Assembly: GCA_977006965.1 (NCBI GenBank)
Contig: OZ345368.1
Span: 1,054,001 to 1,118,000 of the forward strand
From: Phymatolithon calcareum
Lineage: Eukaryota > Rhodophyta > Florideophyceae > Hapalidiales
Length of the DNA: 64,000 bases
Direction: 5' to 3'
Shown here: positions 11,692 to 21,713 of the stretch, in pieces
How the letters are laid out: the number at the start of each line of letters is the position of its first letter
How positions within the stretch are numbered: position 1 is the first letter of the stretch
The notes under the pieces: generated by a model
Database searches by the model: none
Told to the model about the DNA's origin: nothing
What the model saw: only the letters and a program-made list of their open reading frames with translations
Program-made: the position numbers and the translations under genes

Positions 11692-11903
11692 AGGTGTGAA
11701 CGGACCTAGAAGCTGGACCGCGGGCGGAGTGCTGACAGAATTGATCAATATCATAATACCGCAGGAGCCTCGTGGTCATTTTAGTAAAAAAAGCAAACTA
11801 CGTGGTCATTTTAGTAATTTATTCTTGTTAAAATTTCAACCATGAAGTTGGTCATTTTACCAAAGATCTTCAAACTAGATCGTAATTTTACCAAATTCCC
11901 CTG

Positions 11904-12060
11904 TACTTTTTAAAGTATTTTTAGACTACTTTGAAAAACAGAAAGTCGACTATTTTTTAAATGAGGCCAATTATATCATCTCCCTTCTCCGCTTCTCAAT
12001 GTTCTCTTTGGTATTACTTGAAAATGAACAGTCATTTGCTTCTCGAGCTCTCCGGATTTC
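11904..12060 (+). repeat. Dispersed repeat, copy 1
   Basis: TTTTTAGACTACTTTGAAAA, AAAGTCGACTATT and TATTACTTGAAAATGAACAG recur in the same order on the minus strand at 27.41-27.70 kb, where about 130 extra bases separate the last two. No coding content was recognised. The copia/inverted-repeat complex sits immediately to the left, so that complex may have inserted into this repeat. Confidence 0.5.
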
Positions 12061-12379
12061 GATTCAAATCAAATATTTACTGTTTGATTTGGTGGGGAAG
12101 GGAAGCAAGATTGCACTCTGTTCTGTGAAAGTACTTTTGTGATAATAATGGCAGTCGATGACGATCGCGACATTCATCATCGCCAGGGCTGCCTCTCGAG
12201 TTCATGATTTTGCTCGCACATAGTCTTTCGCAACAATACTTGTCTATTATGTAAATGTGCAAATTGGAATCTACTGGATTCTACAGACCAATACGAAGGC
12301 CATGAAACAAATGTAGTATCCACGAAATAGAGAAGTGTAGTAGAGAAGTAATTTTCACGATTTGCCGGCCGGAGAATAG
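12061..12379. other. Non-coding gap
   Basis: I see no gene, repeat or RNA signal in this stretch before the gypsy LTR. Confidence 0.4.
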
Positions 12380-12682
12380 TGTTACCAGTGGATTGTGTTT
12401 TGGTCGAAAGGGTTGTTGTCTTTAGTTGATCGTTACTTCATGCTGAAGTTTATGATTAGTTCACGGTGAAGCTCCTCTGCTGGAGAAAGCTATGTTGGTT
12501 AAGCGGTCTAACTACAGAGAGTGTGCCCGCAGTGGTGCATTGTCTGTGCAATAATTACACCATTGTCGGTCACTGTCAGTATTAGTTCACTTCATGAACA
12601 GCAAGTGAACAATTGAAAATGCAGTGAACGATTAGTTATCGGACTGACACAAAGTGAACGGCTTGTGAAAACTACTTTTTAC
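12380..12682 (-). repeat. gypsy 3' LTR
   Basis: Starts TGTTACCAGTGGATTG on the plus strand and ends about 12682. It aligns with 15902-16187 and with the lone LTR at 24.92-25.22 kb. It is more decayed than the right copy and carries small insertions. Confidence 0.75.
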
Positions 12683-13218
12683 TCTCGCCCCATTCTTGAA
12701 ACTAGACGTCGTAGGCATTTTACGCCTCTGCATTAGACAAGCACATATGCTTTTTGCCCTTCTTCCACGATATTGCTTCACGTGCAAGATTTACCAAGCA
12801 CACTTTGTCTACCATAATTTCTGGTATGTTCCATGAATAGCTGGTAGTTAGATGTCTACCCATGAATGTGTTTAGAAACAGTACAATACGCAATTACAGC
12901 CTCACCATGTGGGGGAGGAAGAGAACCTAGAAGTAGAAGAAAAGGAAGAGCAACCAGAGCCAGACCAACCATAAGAACAATGCTAATGGGATGGTCCAGA
13001 AGCAACAATAGCTTCTGTGCTATCAATGTGGCTATCGTTTGGTCAAGTTCGTACCAGGTTGCGAGACTCATATACAACGTCCTCGTCCTTGCTTCGTATT
13101 CTTTGACCCCAAGTCCATGCAATTTTTGAGACTTGCTCGCGGCACCCACACAATTTGCTTTCCGGGTCACGTTCGAATTGTACAAAGTATTGTAGCTTTC
13201 ACTTCTCCCGCTTCTTGT

Positions 13219-13446
13219 TTAGAATTGCAATAACCGTTTGTTTCTTGGTCTCGTCGGCGTCAACGACGATAGGAAGCGGACCGGAATCGTTTGCAGTTCG
13301 ATGTTATGGTTTGAGTTCTTGGTTGTGATCTTATTCAGAACACGATTATCATTAACAAGTTGCAGGTCACCATCCTTTTCCTTAACAAATAGGACGGGCT
13401 CATCATACGGTGATGATGATAGTCGCAGAAGTCCTTCGTTCAACAA
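13219..13446 (-). pseudogene. gypsy reverse transcriptase fragment
   Basis: The minus frame reads EGLLRLSSSPYDEPVLFVKE then KDGDLQLVNDNRVLNKITTK. This is the classic Ty3/gypsy RT entry (SSPYASPVLFVKKKDGxxRxCVDYRxLN) with Cys-Val-Asp-Tyr replaced by VNDN. Only the first quarter of RT remains. Confidence 0.8.
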
Positions 13447-13770
13447 TACTTGGAGCTGCTTTTGGAGCTCTTTGATTTGTCTGCTGATAGACGTATGACC
13501 GGGCGCTTCGGAGGTGGCTCATCGTACTTGAGAATAATTTCAAAATCGACTTGGGCCTGGGTGGAGGATCGTTGAGTAGCTCGTTGACAAAGATATCCTC
13601 AAACTCTTGTACTAGGTCCTTGAAAATGAGGCGTGACTTTAATTTTGCTGACTCAAACGGATTCTTACGAACAAGATCCTATACCAGAATCTCCGATTAC
13701 GTATCCTGCGCTCCTCTGTCCTATCATCTCTCCCTTACGGTTGCGAATCATGAAAGCTAACTGAAAAGGT

Positions 13771-14115
13771 TTGGAAAAACTTAGATCCACAGGCGCCAAG
13801 ATGTTGTCCAGAATATCGGGAAGACCAATTGCCGACGAGTCTAGGGACCCCACTATCGATGTGGTATTGTGCGCCAGAGGCATACGATGGAGTTGGCTCG
13901 GACACATCCGTCGGATGGACGAAAGTCGCTTGGTTCGTCATGTGCTACTTCACTGCGTCCGACCAATCCCAGAGTCAATCTTTGGCGACGTTCCGGACCT
14001 CGGCATGTAAGCAGCAGTCAAACTCGCAATAAATAGATTAGAATGGAAGAAGCTTAGGACCTCAAAGTGTTGCTAGCCCCACAAGGGGAATACGCAAAAT
14101 GAATGAATTAATTAA
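13771..14115 (+). mobile_element. LINE C-terminal fragment nested in the gypsy element
   Basis: The plus frame 13771-14010 contains WSWLGHIRRMDESRLVRHVL, the GHVLRM-type block found near the C-terminus of many LINEs. The 3' end reads GCTAGCCCCACAAGGGG followed by AATGAATGAATTAATTA, a short tandem tail. It lies in the opposite orientation to the host gypsy element. The related 3' end GCAAGCCCCACTTGGG is found on the SINE at 31.3 kb. Confidence 0.6.
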
Positions 14116-14348
14116 TATCGCCGGTTTCCATGATTCAGAACTTCGGCTATGTTCGTACAACAAAAGTTCCTAATCTTCCTTTCGTATCAATTTCGACATT
14201 CGCTTATTGAGACTTTTTTCACAGACACACTTGATCAATTTTCAGGATTCTTGTATCTACGAAGCTTAATAATCCATCGGGCTCTGTCAAGACATTTCAT
14301 GTTCATAACTTCAGACTTCCGGTCAATGTTTGGATTGTGCTTCTTCAG

Positions 14349-14537
14349 TCATTTCCTTCCAAGAATGACGTAAGGTTCTCCAGGTTCGGAGTCCATTTTG
14401 ATGACATAAACTTGTTCCTCGCTGTTGAAGCAGCTTACTTCGAGAAGTCCAATTGTCATCCCGATGATTCGTGCTTTAAAAGCATCGCTAAGCTCTTGCA
14501 GTTTCGAAGTCAAAGAATAACACCCTCGAGAAGACAA
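14349..14537 (-). pseudogene. gypsy protease-like block
   Basis: The minus frame ends YVIKMDSEPGEPYVILGRK and continues, with stops, into WLKKHNPNI. The VILGxxWLxxxNPxID wording is typical of gypsy aspartic proteases. The DTG/DSG active site was not found. Confidence 0.5.
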
Positions 14538-15141
14538 GAAACAGCGTACCTCAAGCGACTCCGTCAGGAGCGCACCGGGAGAATTGGCCAGTGTAGGCGT
14601 CGCGCCATTCCCCGTCCCCGTTTTGGTAACCAGCGGTCATAGCGGATCACCACATCTAACTCGTATGCCACGACATTTTTGAACAGCACGTGGACATTCG
14701 TGAGGTTCTAAAACGTTGACCGCGTGAAAGGCAATAAACTCTTCTCTTGTTCTGAACTGTTAATTGCCGTTTTTGAGTGCCTTCATACAACAGCTCACCG
14801 TCACTACAAGCAGATAGTGAAGACAGCGCGAGTGTGTGTCTTATGCTTGAAAGTTCTGCCACGCTGCTGCGCGGCGTTACTCTTTTCGGTTGTCGGAACC
14901 CTTGGGCTTCCTCTTCACATAGTCCTCGCTTGAAGAATAAGATGGATCGCCCCAGCCTTGAAGACCACATTTGCAGCATCAATCGGCTGCGCCGTAGATT
15001 TTTCCTTCGCTTTTTTGGCTGGCCCCAACAGTGTTGTGATCCTTGCTTGATAGGGCGCTGTCCGCGGATGTGGCGTTGCGGGTATTCTTCTTTGGCGGGA
15101 TTGGATACTTTGTTTGCACCAGTGTATAGCGCGGGTGAATA

Positions 15142-15863
15142 TTAGCCCATGGTTATACGCCTGCTGAATACTTGCCGGCTGATCCGGAAATTTCTTCGTG
15201 AACTCTTCTTGTAATAAGCAGAAAGAGTCATGGAAAAGTAAATACAGGCTTCAGACAAAGGTGTGATGCAAATTTCAGTAAGCTCTTGAAAAGGCTCGAT
15301 GTCTTTCTCAATCGAAGTCTTGAGTTCCAAGTTCATCAGACGCACTTTGGCTCGAACGCGTTCGTCATGCAGCACAAATTCAGCGATCATTGCAGCTTGT
15401 AGGGCGCCAACAGAGACGGGTTCTCGTTGGTTTTGTTCCAGGCACATAATACACGCCGCTGTTCTGTCTTGCATGTCAAATTCCGCCAATTCAAGAAACT
15501 TGTTTTCCGAAACCTTGGCAAGCGCTCCTTACATAAATCCGCGTACCTTGGTTGTGATCCGATCGTCGGTCTTTCCCGAAAATACAGGAATGGGCGGGGT
15601 TTTGAGAGAACGAAAAATGCTGTCTTGCGTGGGAAGGCTCGGAGGCTGGACCTTCCCGTTGTTAGAAGTACCGTTGAAGGCGCTGTACACGCTTTGACTT
15701 TGGCTTGAAGAGTCTCGATGACAGCGTTTTGGGTGGAGACTGTGGTCTGAATCTCGCTCACCTTATCCATGAGGGTTCTGAATGCAGTTGCGGCCGGAGC
15801 GCTGGATTGTGAGCCGTCGGGGTTATCGCTGCTCCGAAGAGTCGGAAGCCTGTTGAGTTGCAA
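15142..15863 (-). pseudogene. gypsy gag (frameshifted)
   Basis: Lies directly inside the 5' LTR. Frame 15863-15387 contains a helical segment (FRTLMDKVSEIQTTVSTQNA). Frame 15489-15142 contains a Gag-like stretch with LQAAMIAEFVLHDERVRAKV and PFQELTEICITPLSEACIYF. A frame change separates them. Assignment rests on position and character; no zinc knuckle was seen. Confidence 0.5.
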
Positions 15864-15901
15864 GATGCGGGACCTTGCTCGGAAATGCCGGTGCTACCAA
15901 T

Positions 15902-16187
15902 TGTAACCAGTGGATGGTGCTTTTCTCGAAAGAGCTGTTGTCTTTAGTTCATGGGTACTTCATGCTGAATTGTTGCTTAGTTCACTCTACTGGTGAAGGC
16001 TATCTTGGTTAACTAGTCTAACTACAGAGAGTGCACCCGCAGTAGTACACTGTCTGTGAAATATTTAGACTAGTGTCAGGTCATTTTCAGTATGGTTTCA
16101 CTTGATGAACAGCAAGTGAACGTACAGTGAACGATTAGTTATCGGACTGACACACAGTGAGCGGCATGTGAACGTTACTTTGTTACA
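15902..16187 (-). repeat. gypsy 5' LTR
   Basis: 286 bp with the perfect terminal inverted hexamer TGTAAC...GTTACA. It is the best preserved of the three LTR copies in the window. Confidence 0.82.
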
Positions 16188-16400
16188 AGTAAATAATTTT
16201 AATACGGATGCACCAGGGCGTCTGTTGACACTGGGGTGAGCTCTTCCATGAAGTAAGATTTTCTGCTTAATAATTCAGTGAACTTATCGGCCTCTAACAG
16301 GATGTAAACGATGGTCGCCACTAGAAAGAATCAACATTGCAGTACTGTGTGTGAACGTTCATTCTCTTCACACCGACCTAGCTCTTCTGTACGGTTTAAT
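16188..16400. other. Non-coding flank with a weak repeat
   Basis: Positions 16195-16250 (GATGCACCAGGGCGTCTGTTGACACTGGGG with its context) resemble 18588-18640. No coding signal. Confidence 0.35.
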
Positions 16401-17516
16401 ATCATTCCAATATGACGCTTTCTGCTGCTCGAAATAATACTGTTTTGACCAGCTGTCGATCTATGTTTGCCTGCCTAGCAGCACTGCTGCTCGGTCTAAA
16501 TTTTTGTTCATTTCGTATAGCCGTTGCGCTTTGCCCTTCACTAACCGATTGCACCTCCACGTAAAAATTTCGGTGTAAGTGTCCAATGCTAAAATTTAGG
16601 GCATTGAAGTCGCCATTGCCAGACATTGGCAATCCAGCCATGAAACAACTCCAACATTCTAGCGCCCCCCCTGCGGTATCTGGAGACACCATCAATTTGA
16701 GCCCCTATAAAACCCGAGGTTGGCATTCCCGAACCCTCTATCGAAGCACAACATCTGAACAAGCCTGGCAGCCCTCCCACCCCGACACGTACCGCCGAAC
16801 ACTGAAAGGGTCTGAGACTCTTTCCTGTTCCTCATTGAGTAGCCACCGCCTACGCCCGGCCCCTCGGGGACTGGGATGCGTTCCGGGGGTCGTGTCGCCA
16901 AGCGACACTGGTCGTCCATGTAACACAATTGAGATCTAATACGCCGATAGGTCGCTGTTATTCGAACAATTTTGCTTGTCTTGATTCTGTTTCCAAGATC
17001 ACTACCGCAGTCTCCAGAAATGGTAACCGACCAGTTGGTGTCGGAACCAGCTTTCGCTTCTTTCCCGTCTTCCCATTACCGTATGTCCACACTGCACCAC
17101 GGCCCGCATTTTTCCCAATAACCAACGGAAGATGGGCGAAACAATGGTGCACGGGCGCAAGCGGGGCCATACAGAAGTCATCCCATCTTCACATTGACCC
17201 CTAACGGCGACGCCATGATGCACCAACGCGTCAACCTTTCGCGTCGGCTGAGCGCCGCTCAGAGTTCTGGCACCTCGGCGAGGACATGGCGGATGAGACT
17301 CTCCTGCAAGTCGGATGCCTCGAACGTACCATGCAAGACGAGAATATCCCTCACCCACCACTTCCGGCATGGGTAGGCGCAATTCTCAAGAAACTCCGAG
17401 CTCGAGTATTGACCGCACAGATAGTCACCGAGGTTGACCCTCTCAAAGCCAAGGTCGTCCGACAGGGGGACTCCGAAGAGGTGTTTCTCGAGATCATGCT
17501 GTCAGAGTAGGATTAC
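16401..17516 (+). pseudogene. HTH/AT-hook gene family copy 2: promoter kept, HTH segment deleted
   Basis: 16401-16930 matches the upstream region of the intact gene (24.87-24.42 kb, opposite strand). It includes TATAAAA at 16706-16712 and the start region ATGCGTTCCGGGGGTCGTG at 16876. The reading frame then ends after about 15 codons. The roughly 300 bp encoding the HTH are missing; sequence resumes at about 16922 at the position of residues VTQLRSVRPIGG. Downstream frames (ADETLLQVGCLERT; LPAWVGAILKKLRARVL) match the middle of the family. The C-terminal domain is absent. Confidence 0.7.
16706..16712 (+). promoter_or_regulatory. TATA box conserved with the intact family copy
   Basis: GCCCCTATAAAACCCG is shared with the promoter at 24570-24576. 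It lies about 165 bases before the start codon position. Confidence 0.55.
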
Positions 17517-17905
17517 AGAACCGCGCTTAGAATGGCGATCATTGCGCGGCGGCTCAGTAAGTGACCTCTTTCTGAACCCGAGAGTCGAACAATGCTTTGC
17601 GGAAGCACCTTCTCTTTCCTGTTCTCCTTTTGCGGTGCCAGCGACCTGAGCAGCGCTCGGTCGATGCGAAACGCTGGCGCGCTGGCGCATTTTGGGTGTG
17701 CCATTCGGGGTCAACGTGAAGATGGGATGACTTCTGGATGGCCTCGCTTGCGCCCGTGCACCATTTATCGCCCATCTGCCATGGGTTCATGGCAAACATG
17801 CGGACCATGGAGCAATTTGGGCATACGGTAATGGGAAGACGCAAAAAGGTGATATCTGGTTCCGACATCAATTGGTTGATTACTGTTTTTGGCGACTGGG
17901 CTAGT
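17517..17905 (-). pseudogene. HTH/AT-hook gene family copy 3, head to head with copy 2
   Basis: Minus-strand similarity to the middle of the family (WCTGASEAIQKSSHLHVDPE; QRFASTERCSGRW) and the conserved nucleotide block GCGCGGCGGCTCAGTAAGTGAC at 17544-17565. It abuts copy 2 in inverted orientation at about 17,516. No promoter, HTH or C-terminal domain. Confidence 0.6.
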
Positions 17906-18040
17906 GATCTAAGCGATAGAATCTAGACCAGCAGTGTTTTTCAAAAAATCACGTAAATATCTTCAGTTTTCTGATAGGCGGGAGCGTACAGTGCCCGTGA
18001 TGGTCTTATTTTGACCAGGTGTATTGCATTCGTTTCTGTC
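17906..18040 (-). repeat. Dispersed repeat shared with 5928-6035
   Basis: The reverse complement of 18037-17915 reads GAATGCAATACACCTGGTCA and onward, matching 5928-6035 with scattered changes. Non-coding. Confidence 0.6.
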
Positions 18041-18830
18041 TTTTATTGCCGGATATCTGAGCTACACATTCAGTTTCTCAAAATCTAGAGGACCTCTATG
18101 ATGTTCCTGGACGAGTTTCATTCGGAGTACTCGCGTATCTGCTTCTCGCGAGTACTGCGGGACACCACTACACGGCGACATCCGTGCGCCCTCCGCGGAA
18201 CGCAATTCCGTTATTGCTTGTGACAGGACTCGGAACGGAGGCCTCAACATTCCTGCCTGTAGCATACCGAAATATGCGCACAGGAGCGTGGAGGCAGTTT
18301 TACCACTATACTACAGGTGCGAACCATCCTCAAACGTTAAAGAAGCCGTTTATGTCGGCCATGTAATGGCATTCGACATCGAACGTTAGCTCGTCCGACG
18401 TCACGCCTTGCTTTGAGCGGAAGTTTTGGTGTTTGTTGTTTCGTTGCTCAACATTGCAATCTGCTGAAGCAAATTTTATGCTGTGAGGAACGCGTTTTGT
18501 CGGAACGCCGTCTAACAGCCCCACAAGTAAAGATCAGGGTTCGCCCCAATTCAATTTTTCCCTATTGCGTTCAGTGAAGGAGGAAATTTTTATTATAGTG
18601 TTACCAATGCATCTGCTGACGCTTGGGGCAACACTTCTGGAGAGACACGAGGACTCAATCGGAACCCAAAAGCTCCATTTCGCTAAGAGTGGCATATTCA
18701 GCAAAACTCCAAAACCTACCTCTGGTCTCACAGAAGAGATCTCGAGGGGGAAAATCATATCGCTTCTATTACCACGCAGAGTTTACCGTTTCTTGACGAA
18801 CGACGGTACGCACATGAGAGTTTGCGACGT
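18041..18830. other. Non-coding stretch
   Basis: Short unrelated open frames only. Nothing recognised apart from the weak 18588-18640 similarity to 16195-16250. Confidence 0.4.
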
Positions 18831-18835
18831 CCCGA

Positions 18836-18990
18836 GTCGTTTCTGCGACGAGGCGCCGTGGGCGAGTTTAGCGACTTCCCGGGTCCGTCGTGCCGCGCGG
18901 CGATCCACGCGGGGGGGGGGGGGTTTACTGACGTTCCCAGTCTTTTCTGCGCCGGAGCGCCTTGGGGGAGTTTAGCGACATCCCGGGTCT
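18836..18990 (+). repeat. Imperfect tandem repeat with G-tract
   Basis: Two roughly 50-bp units (18836-18884 and about 18941-18990) share GAGTTTAGCGAC and CCCGGGTC. A run of about 12 G lies between them at 18911-18922. Confidence 0.6.
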
Positions 18991-19379
18991 TGCGTCCAGT
19001 GAAGCAATGAGCCAGCAATATATATTGCAATTGAAGTACTTCTTGCAATACCATTTGCAAATAGGATTCTGCGTGAATATTAGGCACAAAGCAGTTTTAC
19101 CACTTCAATCTAAAGGTCACTCAATCCTTCGAACTGCTCATCTCCGAGGAGTCGCTCTTGTACACGGTCCCTAACTTCATTCTCCATCGCGGACTTGACG
19201 TCCTGTTTGTTCCAATACTCCTTATTCATTTTGAGAAAAAGAATAGCCTCAAAGAGAATTTTTCGCGCAGAACTCTCACGGGCACGTACTTCTTTTGAAG
19301 CTGCTAGAAATCCAAAAAGTGATATGAGTGTTATGCACCAAGATGGACCTCCGTGTGTCGAATGACTTCAACTGAAGGG

Positions 19380-19742
19380 GGATATATGTTGATTTATTTT
19401 AAAAGCGCCCAAGACCTCACTGTGAGTAACGAGGCAGCTTCTCAATTACTTCTAACTTACCGCATTCTATTTTCCTAACATTTCCTTGATTCGAGTTGCT
19501 CTTCATATGAGAGTTCGACTTAGTCTTTTGGTTTCATATTCAGTCTCTTTGTCCATCGCCTCAGACCCGAGTATGCGTTGGAGTGCAATAAGCTCAATTT
19601 CAGCACCGGGTCCGAAATACTCACCGAGGATTGATTTCCTCCACAACGGAGCTCTGTTAAAAATCAGTCTTATGCACACAGATACAACCTTGGTTCCTGT
19701 CGATGCTGTACAGCGCAACTCATATGGATTCAAAAAGTGCAA
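19380..19742 (-). mobile_element. LINE family B 3' fragment
   Basis: The minus frame reads RLIFNRAPLWRKSILGEYFG, ELIALQRILGSEAMDKETEY, then a UTR ending GCGCTTTTAAAATAAATC at 19390-19410. The same 3' sequence is found at 26401-26582 on the plus strand. 5'-truncated insertion. Confidence 0.7.
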
Positions 19743-19833
19743 TAAACGGAAGAGTGCCAGCTAAAGTACACGGCACAGCTCCAACTTGCATTGTAATTGG
19801 AAGTTATGCTCCAATTAGGATTGCAATTGGTAA

Positions 19834-19972
19834 GTATTTTTTTTGCAATTGTTTAGTTGTTTATTTGAAAGCTCTCATTAACACTCCTAAGACTGTACGG
19901 GAGCAGCTTTTCGTAACTTGCTCATTATAGTATATCGCCTGGTCCCTAATGCAGGGACTCGTCGTTCTCCAT
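19834..19972 (-). mobile_element. LINE family A, 5'-truncated insertion (about 140 bp)
   Basis: The reverse complement matches the last 140 bases of the LINE at 5625-5764, including GACCAGGCGATATACT, CTGCTCCCGTACAGTCTTAG and the A-run. It is flanked by imperfect direct repeats of about 30 bp (TATGCTCCAATTAGGATTG at 19805 and TATGCTCCAACGAGGATTG at 19974), a likely old target duplication. Confidence 0.75.
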
Positions 19973-20138
19973 ACTATGCTCCAACGAGGATTGTAATAGC
20001 TAAAACTCCATACAATAAACAGAAAATTGCCATTCAAATGGGCAATCCCTGGTAAATATTCAACGTTTAATTTATCAATGAAGAGCTCAATAATAGAGTT
20101 GGTAGTACTTGCAACAAGTTTTCTCACGTTCTCTAGCA

Positions 20139-20235
20139 ATAGTGCCCCCGCCGCCACCACAACGAGAATATCCTCCTCCAAGCTCACAGGGTTACCACCC
20201 TTCTCCACCTCATCCCTCTTCTTACATGACTGAGG
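20139..20235 (+). pseudogene. Proline-rich protein gene fragment
   Basis: One plus frame reads PPPPPQREYPPPSSQGYHPS. This matches PPPPQGECPPPSSKGHHPPP of the membrane-protein gene at 27.97 kb at both protein and DNA level. It is an isolated fragment with no membrane segments. Confidence 0.55.
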
Positions 20236-20329
20236 TTGAGGAGCAATACGGCGACTGACAAGTTCAGCCACGGCAAGGAACCGGGCTGGGAATTGATCGC
20301 TTGCGGAAGCGTTTCGAGTCCACGGCATC

Positions 20330-20560
20330 GACACTTAAACTCGAAAAGGTCTCCTCGCACACCGCAGCCAAAACAGTTGGAAGCGCCCGCACGAATCGCT
20401 GGTGGATGGACTTCGCTCCTCGTGGAATGGACAACATGCTATGAACTCTCCCGGTTGTCCGCGTGCTCTTAGTTCGCTTGCAAACTTCAAGAATGCAGTT
20501 GAGAGCGGCATTGCGCGACGCATGGCATTAAAATCTGTCTGTTGTGCCACCGCCGGTAGA
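20330..20560 (-). pseudogene. DnaG/Twinkle-type primase CHC2 zinc-finger fragment
   Basis: The minus strand reads LKFASELRARGQPGEFIACC, then CPFHEERSPSTSDSCG. After a one-base frame change it continues NCFGCGVRGDLFEF. CPFHxExxPS followed at the right spacing by CFGCGxxGD is the CHC2 zinc-binding signature of bacterial-type primases. The frame break is explained by one extra A at about 20374. Upstream residues are Arg-rich, as in an organellar targeting peptide, but no start is certain. No TOPRIM domain follows; LINE and repeat sequence does. Short but distinctive. Confidence 0.6.
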
Positions 20561-21640
20561 CGGGTCCGGCGCCGTCGCGCGCGGCGCGGAAGGGGAGTGA
20601 GTGATATGCAGTCATTGCGAATTGTGCGGATCAGCTCCTGGTGTCCAACCGCAGAGCAGACAGCGCAATTTTCAGCTTAGGCACATCGAGCTATAGACCT
20701 GAGCAGAGGGGATTAAGCAGGTTAGGATGAAAACTTGAGCAAGATGGCACTGTCGAAGCGCATCAAACATTAGTTGAAATTAACGAACGGAACGCGTGTT
20801 CAGTTCAGCGATCAATGACTTCATAGAACTTCTGTTTTATCTATGTCTAAGCCCCTTTCTCGATGGCATCTAACTCTCGACATTCGGAGATAAACTTGGC
20901 GACACGAACATTAAATCAATCACGGTCCCCGCGCAAGTGCACAAAGTCTGTTTCTTCGTCGTCGCTGGCGCTCAGCTACCTTCGAGGGCAAGCGAATTGT
21001 GATGTAGGCAGCACACGGAAAGAGTTCCAGACAGTCACTGTGGCCGATGGATGGGAGTACCACTTCTTTGAGGGTCTTTGTGTCCCGCGGTGTGTCCTGC
21101 ATCGCTACGCTACAGCCAATACTCGTTAAATGGATGCCCAATGTGGAAGGACTTGATATCCAGCAACTTGAGGCTATTTCAGAGTCAATTCCAATCATAA
21201 GTCTCAGAATACACGTGTAAATCAGAGGGGATATGAAACAGCGGACATTATTATTTTTTATTGAAAAATAGGTGGAATAAAGACAAGTTAGTACAGTGCA
21301 CTGTACTAAACAAGCTCCCAAACTGTAACCCGTGTAGCTGCACTCCCTGCATTGCTGCAACAGAGACGGTCAGTCGAGCCGGGTATATGTCCAAAAATAT
21401 CAGAAGTTTGAGGTCTACTGCAACTTGCATTAATGCAGAGATGTGCGATTGGGGCATTAATTTTGGTTATATTTATGGAGGCACTGAATGCAACTTCGAT
21501 CTGCTTCCGGCGCTTTGCAAGTCCATGGGTAGTATCATACTGTACTGCTGTGAGGCAATTTTATCAAATACGGTAGAGAGCAGTACTGCACTGTAATTTG
21601 TGTCAACAGACGAATGATTGAACCTGCGCAGCTGCAAAAC
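20561..21640. other. Non-coding stretch with a perfect palindrome
   Basis: No recognisable gene. TTAGTACAGTG/CACTGTACTAA at 21288-21309 is a perfect 22-bp palindrome. Several ACTGTA/TACAGT words cluster at 21.3-21.6 kb. Confidence 0.45.
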
Positions 21641-21642
21641 CA

Positions 21643-21682
21643 TGTACGATGCAGTAATACAGCTGTATTACTGCATCGTACA
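21643..21682. repeat. Perfect 40-bp palindrome
   Basis: Two 20-base arms meet with no spacer at CAG|CTG; the left arm is TGTACGATGCAGTAATACAG. It can form a cruciform or an RNA hairpin. Confidence 0.95.
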
Positions 21683-21713
21683 TTCTTTTACCGTCGCGTT
21701 GCAGTTAAGAAGG

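Larger units (their letters stand above)
7205..11696 (-). mobile_element. Ty1/copia LTR retrotransposon, complete structure, inactivated
   Basis: Direct repeats of 78 bp at 7210-7287 and 11614-11691 are flanked by the 5-bp target duplication AGGTG (7205-7209 and 11692-11696). On the minus strand the 5' LTR (right copy) begins TGTATGAC and ends GATACCA, and contains TATAAATA. It is followed directly by GGTTATGGGCCC, which matches the anticodon arm of initiator tRNA-Met. Domain order on the minus strand is gag, protease, integrase, RT, RNase H, which is diagnostic of copia. All coding regions carry stops or frameshifts. The LTRs are unusually short. Only about six differences separate them, so the insertion is not ancient. 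Confidence 0.92.
6491..11814. repeat. Inverted-repeat element interrupted by the copia insertion
   Basis: The left arm (6491-6680) holds CTAAAATGACCAGGTAGTTTG, CTAAAATGACCAC (6620-6632) and TTATGATATTG...TTCTGTCAGCA. The reverse complement of the right arm (11733-11814) gives the same words in the same order. The arms are diverged and the left one carries about 80 extra bases (about 6535-6615). Between them lie 6.7-7.2 kb of unrecognised sequence plus the nested copia element. This looks like an old DNA transposon with long terminal inverted repeats. No transposase was recognised and the exact ends are uncertain (possibly CAGGGGAAT at 6101 and 11895-11903). Confidence 0.45.
12380..16187 (-). 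mobile_element. Ty3/gypsy-type LTR retrotransposon, degraded
   Basis: LTR copies at about 12380-12682 and 15902-16187 share long stretches (for example TTATCGGACTGACACA and TCTAACTACAGAGAGTG). The right copy runs TGTAAC...GTTACA. Just inside the 5' LTR (right end, minus orientation), TGGTAGCACCGGCA (15886-15899) has the TGG start of a primer-binding site for a tRNA ending TGCCGGTGCTACCA. Inside the 3' LTR there is a purine tract, AAGAATGGGGCGAGAG. The minus strand holds gag, a protease-like block and an RT block. The interior is only about 3.2 kb, so integrase and most of RT are lost. A LINE fragment is nested at 13.77-14.11 kb. No target duplication could be matched. Confidence 0.8.

Noticed and set aside
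19834-20110. Internally deleted full LINE (5' end joined to 3' end)
   Set aside because: Direct repeats of about 30 bp bracket only the 140-bp 3' piece, so it is a separate short insertion next to an older repeat.
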